Shown: piece by piece, positions 61,281 through 64,000 of the stretch
Position numbering within the stretch: the stretch's first letter is position 1
How the letters are laid out: every line of letters starts with the position of its first letter
NCBI RefSeq assembly: GCF_022201045.2
Contig: NC_068561.1
Coordinates: 24,186,501-24,250,500 of the forward strand
Source of the DNA: Citrus sinensis
Lineage: Eukaryota > Streptophyta > Magnoliopsida > Sapindales > Rutaceae
Reading direction: 5' to 3'
Length of the DNA: 64,000 nt
The notes under the pieces: generated by a model
What the model saw: only the letters and a program-made list of their open reading frames with translations
Told to the model about the DNA's origin: nothing
Database searches by the model: none
Program-made: the position numbers and the translations under genes

Positions 61281-63931
61281 GATTTTTTGGATTACAAAAA
61301 AGGAAGAAAGAGAGAAACTGAGAAAGTGCTTTTCAAAAAATACAGCTTGAATCCCACACACGGAATCTCCCTCCAGCTCATTCATGTTTTTGGTGATGTA
61401 CATATTTATGCTAGCTAACTTCAATTTTCATTTTTTTTTCTTTTTTCAAGAGAGAGGAAGCACGTGTCAAGAAGTTGCGAGAAGCACTTTCGGGTGAAGA
61501 GAGTTTTGAGACTTTGACCAAAAGACTCAAAATTGGCCCTTAAGCTGTTAAGCAAGACAGAAGGGGAGTTAAGAAGACTTTAAATTTTGCTCCATCCGCA
61601 CTCTTTGCCTTTTTTAAATTTTAACTATTGCTTCCTACAAGATTAGTTAAATTTAGTATGCACATACGTTCAATCTCCTACGTAATTTTTTTTCGCCAAA
61701 CCCACAAAAATTCTAGATGTGTTGCTACTTTATGAGCCTTCATTAATATGAACTAATTTGATTAACAAGTTAATCTAGAAGCGACAACCTAAAATTTAAT
61801 GAGTTTGAATGCGAAAATTTTAAAATTAATGAAATTGCACGTTGTTATATAATTTGAAATAGATGGGAATTGATGCTTTTTAACTGTTTATCTTGTTTGT
61901 GTAGACAATGATGGCAAGAAAAATGTTTTAAGGACACAACGAGCAATGATTTCAAGTTGATGGGTTTTTTTAGCACATCAAAACCCTCCACATTGACCAA
62001 TCAAGTTTGGGACATATGGCAAAATTACAAGTACATAGTTTCTAGATAAAACATGGGGACCTTTCATTAAGTTCTAGGCCTGCCTTAAGACTAATTGATT
62101 CAATGTGAGAAAAGTCTTCAAATTTCATACGGTCAAGATCGTATCATTTCAGCTTTTAATAAAATCATATGATTTTTTTAGTGAGTCGTATCATGTTGAT
62201 TTCTCCATATTTTTCTAATAATTTTTAGAATTTCTGGCACTTTCAGCCAAAAAAAAAAAAAGAAATCACAAATTCATTTTTTTATATCAACTTTTTACAC
62301 CAAAAAAAAAAAAAATCTTTGTGTTGAGTCCACCTTAGATTTCATAAATACTAATTTTATCTCAAAAGAGAAAAAAAAAACCTTCAATTATAAATTATAA
62401 CTCTTTTCCTTTAAAAAAAACAAAATTATGCACTAATTATGTATTTATTTGGAACATCTCAAATGAGTGGATGAAGACATAACAAACCTCACTAATAAAT
62501 TTGGTATCAGTCAAATATTATTTCACAAACCAAATAGTGATAAGTGTGATACCCATGATCTTATTCTTCTTCTTTTATTCCTTTTTTTTTTTTTTGTTTC
62601 CATTTTTGATAAATAGCAAGTGATCACCTCTACTTCATTATGTGATTACAATAATTATGCAAATCCAAATGTAAGCTAATTAGTCCAAATCAGAAAGACT
62701 TGATGGCGACTAATAACTAAAGTTTTAATCAGTATGTTTTATGCATGACTTGTTTGCAAAATGTGACATGTGTTTCATACAATGTGTGTGCTCATCTAAT
62801 TTGTGTACCCCTAATTTGTTAGTTACATCATATGAATTATAAACAGAAATATTTTCACAAAAAAAGTGTTTTTATTGTCCTATTTTCTCAACAAATATTT
62901 TCACATATTTATTGTGAACTTTTACCACACATTGATTACATTTTTTTTTTCAGAAAAAAAAAATAATAGGGCGCCAAAAATATTTTGATGTGTATCGGGC
63001 CAAAATGTACTCCAAAAGCAATTTTTAGAAATTTCGTTTAAAAATGGCATAATTCGATATACCTCATACTTAAAAAGTGTAATATAACTTGTACAGAATC
63101 AAGTAATCTTAGAGGAAATATATCAATATTTATTCATTACAGCGCTCAAAAATCATCTTTAACTATATATATGCCCCCCCCCAAAAAAAAAAAAAAAAAA
63201 AGAGTTTTACTTACTTGTATTTGGTCTTATTCTGTATTGTGTACGTGCGAAAACATATTTAGACTTCCAATAAGATATTGAATTATACAAATAGATAAGG
63301 TGACCAAAGTAATATAAAACGCTTCACATATGACATATATATCAGAGGAAATGTAACCCCAATACACACAAAAAAAAAAAAAAAAGATATATTAATTAAA
63401 TACATTTACAGAGTACGAATATGAAATATGAGCAGAGGAAGAAGAAAGAAAGGTACACAAATATTCAAACAAATGATGAAAGAATGATGCACGAACCTTT
63501 ATGCATTAATGAAGAGGAAAATGCTAAAGACAATCGATATTTGGCTATGCAACATTTATGAGCCTAAAAAGTTAGGATGCTACTACTACGCAATACATTA
63601 ATAATTATTATCAATTAGACAAAATAATAATACTAATAATAATAATAATAATGTGGGCTCGAAAATTTTGGAAGGTAGGAGGTGAACAGTAACCTGCTGC
63701 GTATATCTCATAAATACATACGTCCAAGATCAGTATGGAGGCAAGTATATATTTATTTACATCTTTGAATAAATAAATAGTTTTCTTATTTAAGTATGTA
63801 TCACGTATATCGGACTTCTATGTATTAAAGTTTTCCCCAACTACAATTGTTGGATTTTTTCGATATCTAATAATTTCATGAAAAAAAATCATTTAGAGAT
63901 CGATGTAAAAGTATATGATGTGAATATTAAT

Positions 63932-63974
<43 letters not shown>

Positions 63975-64000
63975 AATTTTATAGTTCTATCTTCTTTCAT
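61281..64000. other. CYP707A upstream region and intergenic DNA
   Basis: Upstream DNA includes cacgtg at 61462-61467, a G-box-type ACGT element compatible with ABA-responsive control (inference only). Beyond about 62 kb it is AT-rich with poly-A tracts and no gene. Confidence 0.45.
63934..63971. repeat. (AT)n microsatellite
   Basis: About 18 uninterrupted AT units near the end of the window. Confidence 0.95.

Overview
The window is nuclear DNA from a flowering plant, most likely a eudicot. Genes have GT-AG introns, the non-coding DNA is very AT-rich, TATA boxes sit just upstream of several genes, and the recognisable proteins (pectin galacturonosyltransferase, ABA 8'-hydroxylase, GLUTAMINE DUMPER, SOB FIVE-LIKE, CC-NBS-LRR) are plant-specific. 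I did not identify the species. Coding sequence is sparse: about ten intact protein genes, one tRNA gene and one resistance-gene pseudogene. The rest is intergenic DNA with many small mobile elements.

Layout: 1-5.4 kb holds a 34-bp minisatellite, a LINE 3' remnant and a SINE. From 5.6 to 10.3 kb lie a GLUTAMINE DUMPER-like gene (+), a tRNA-Leu(CAG) gene (-) and a SOFL-like gene (+). From 12.2 to 18.7 kb two minus-strand genes follow each other: 6-phosphogluconate dehydrogenase with a C-terminal SKI, and a GAUT9-type galacturonosyltransferase. From memory, the same two genes are neighbours in Arabidopsis (At3g02360 and At3g02350), so this looks like conserved microsynteny. From 19.2 to 21.3 kb there is a badly broken CC-NBS-LRR pseudogene. 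A seven-exon UMP-CMP kinase-like gene with unusual substrate-site residues lies at 22.8-24.1 kb. A convergent pair of small multi-pass membrane protein genes lies at 26.5-29.3 kb.

From 31 to 43 kb the DNA is repeat territory. It holds a retroposed element with two perfect hairpins and an 18-bp target duplication, and a degenerate array of roughly 300-bp units over about 5 kb. Two hAT-like elements are inserted inside that array. There are also two inverted 158-bp arms with a TIR element between them, a Mutator-like MITE and a diverged tandem duplication. The last third has a group-S-like bZIP gene (46.6 kb), an eight-exon gene resembling the kinetochore protein NNF1 (51.2-53.8 kb), another hAT-like element carrying a perfect 98-bp tandem duplication (55 kb), and a seven-exon CYP707A abscisic acid 8'-hydroxylase gene (59.1-61.2 kb, minus).

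The genes form no operon-like pathway. Each appears to have its own promoter. I found no convincing new multi-gene system. The most unusual items are the ~300-bp array with an inverted first copy, the twin-hairpin retroposon, the diverged kinase and the membrane-protein pair. Exon coordinates were worked out by hand from splice consensus, reading frame and recalled family sequence; no alignment was run.
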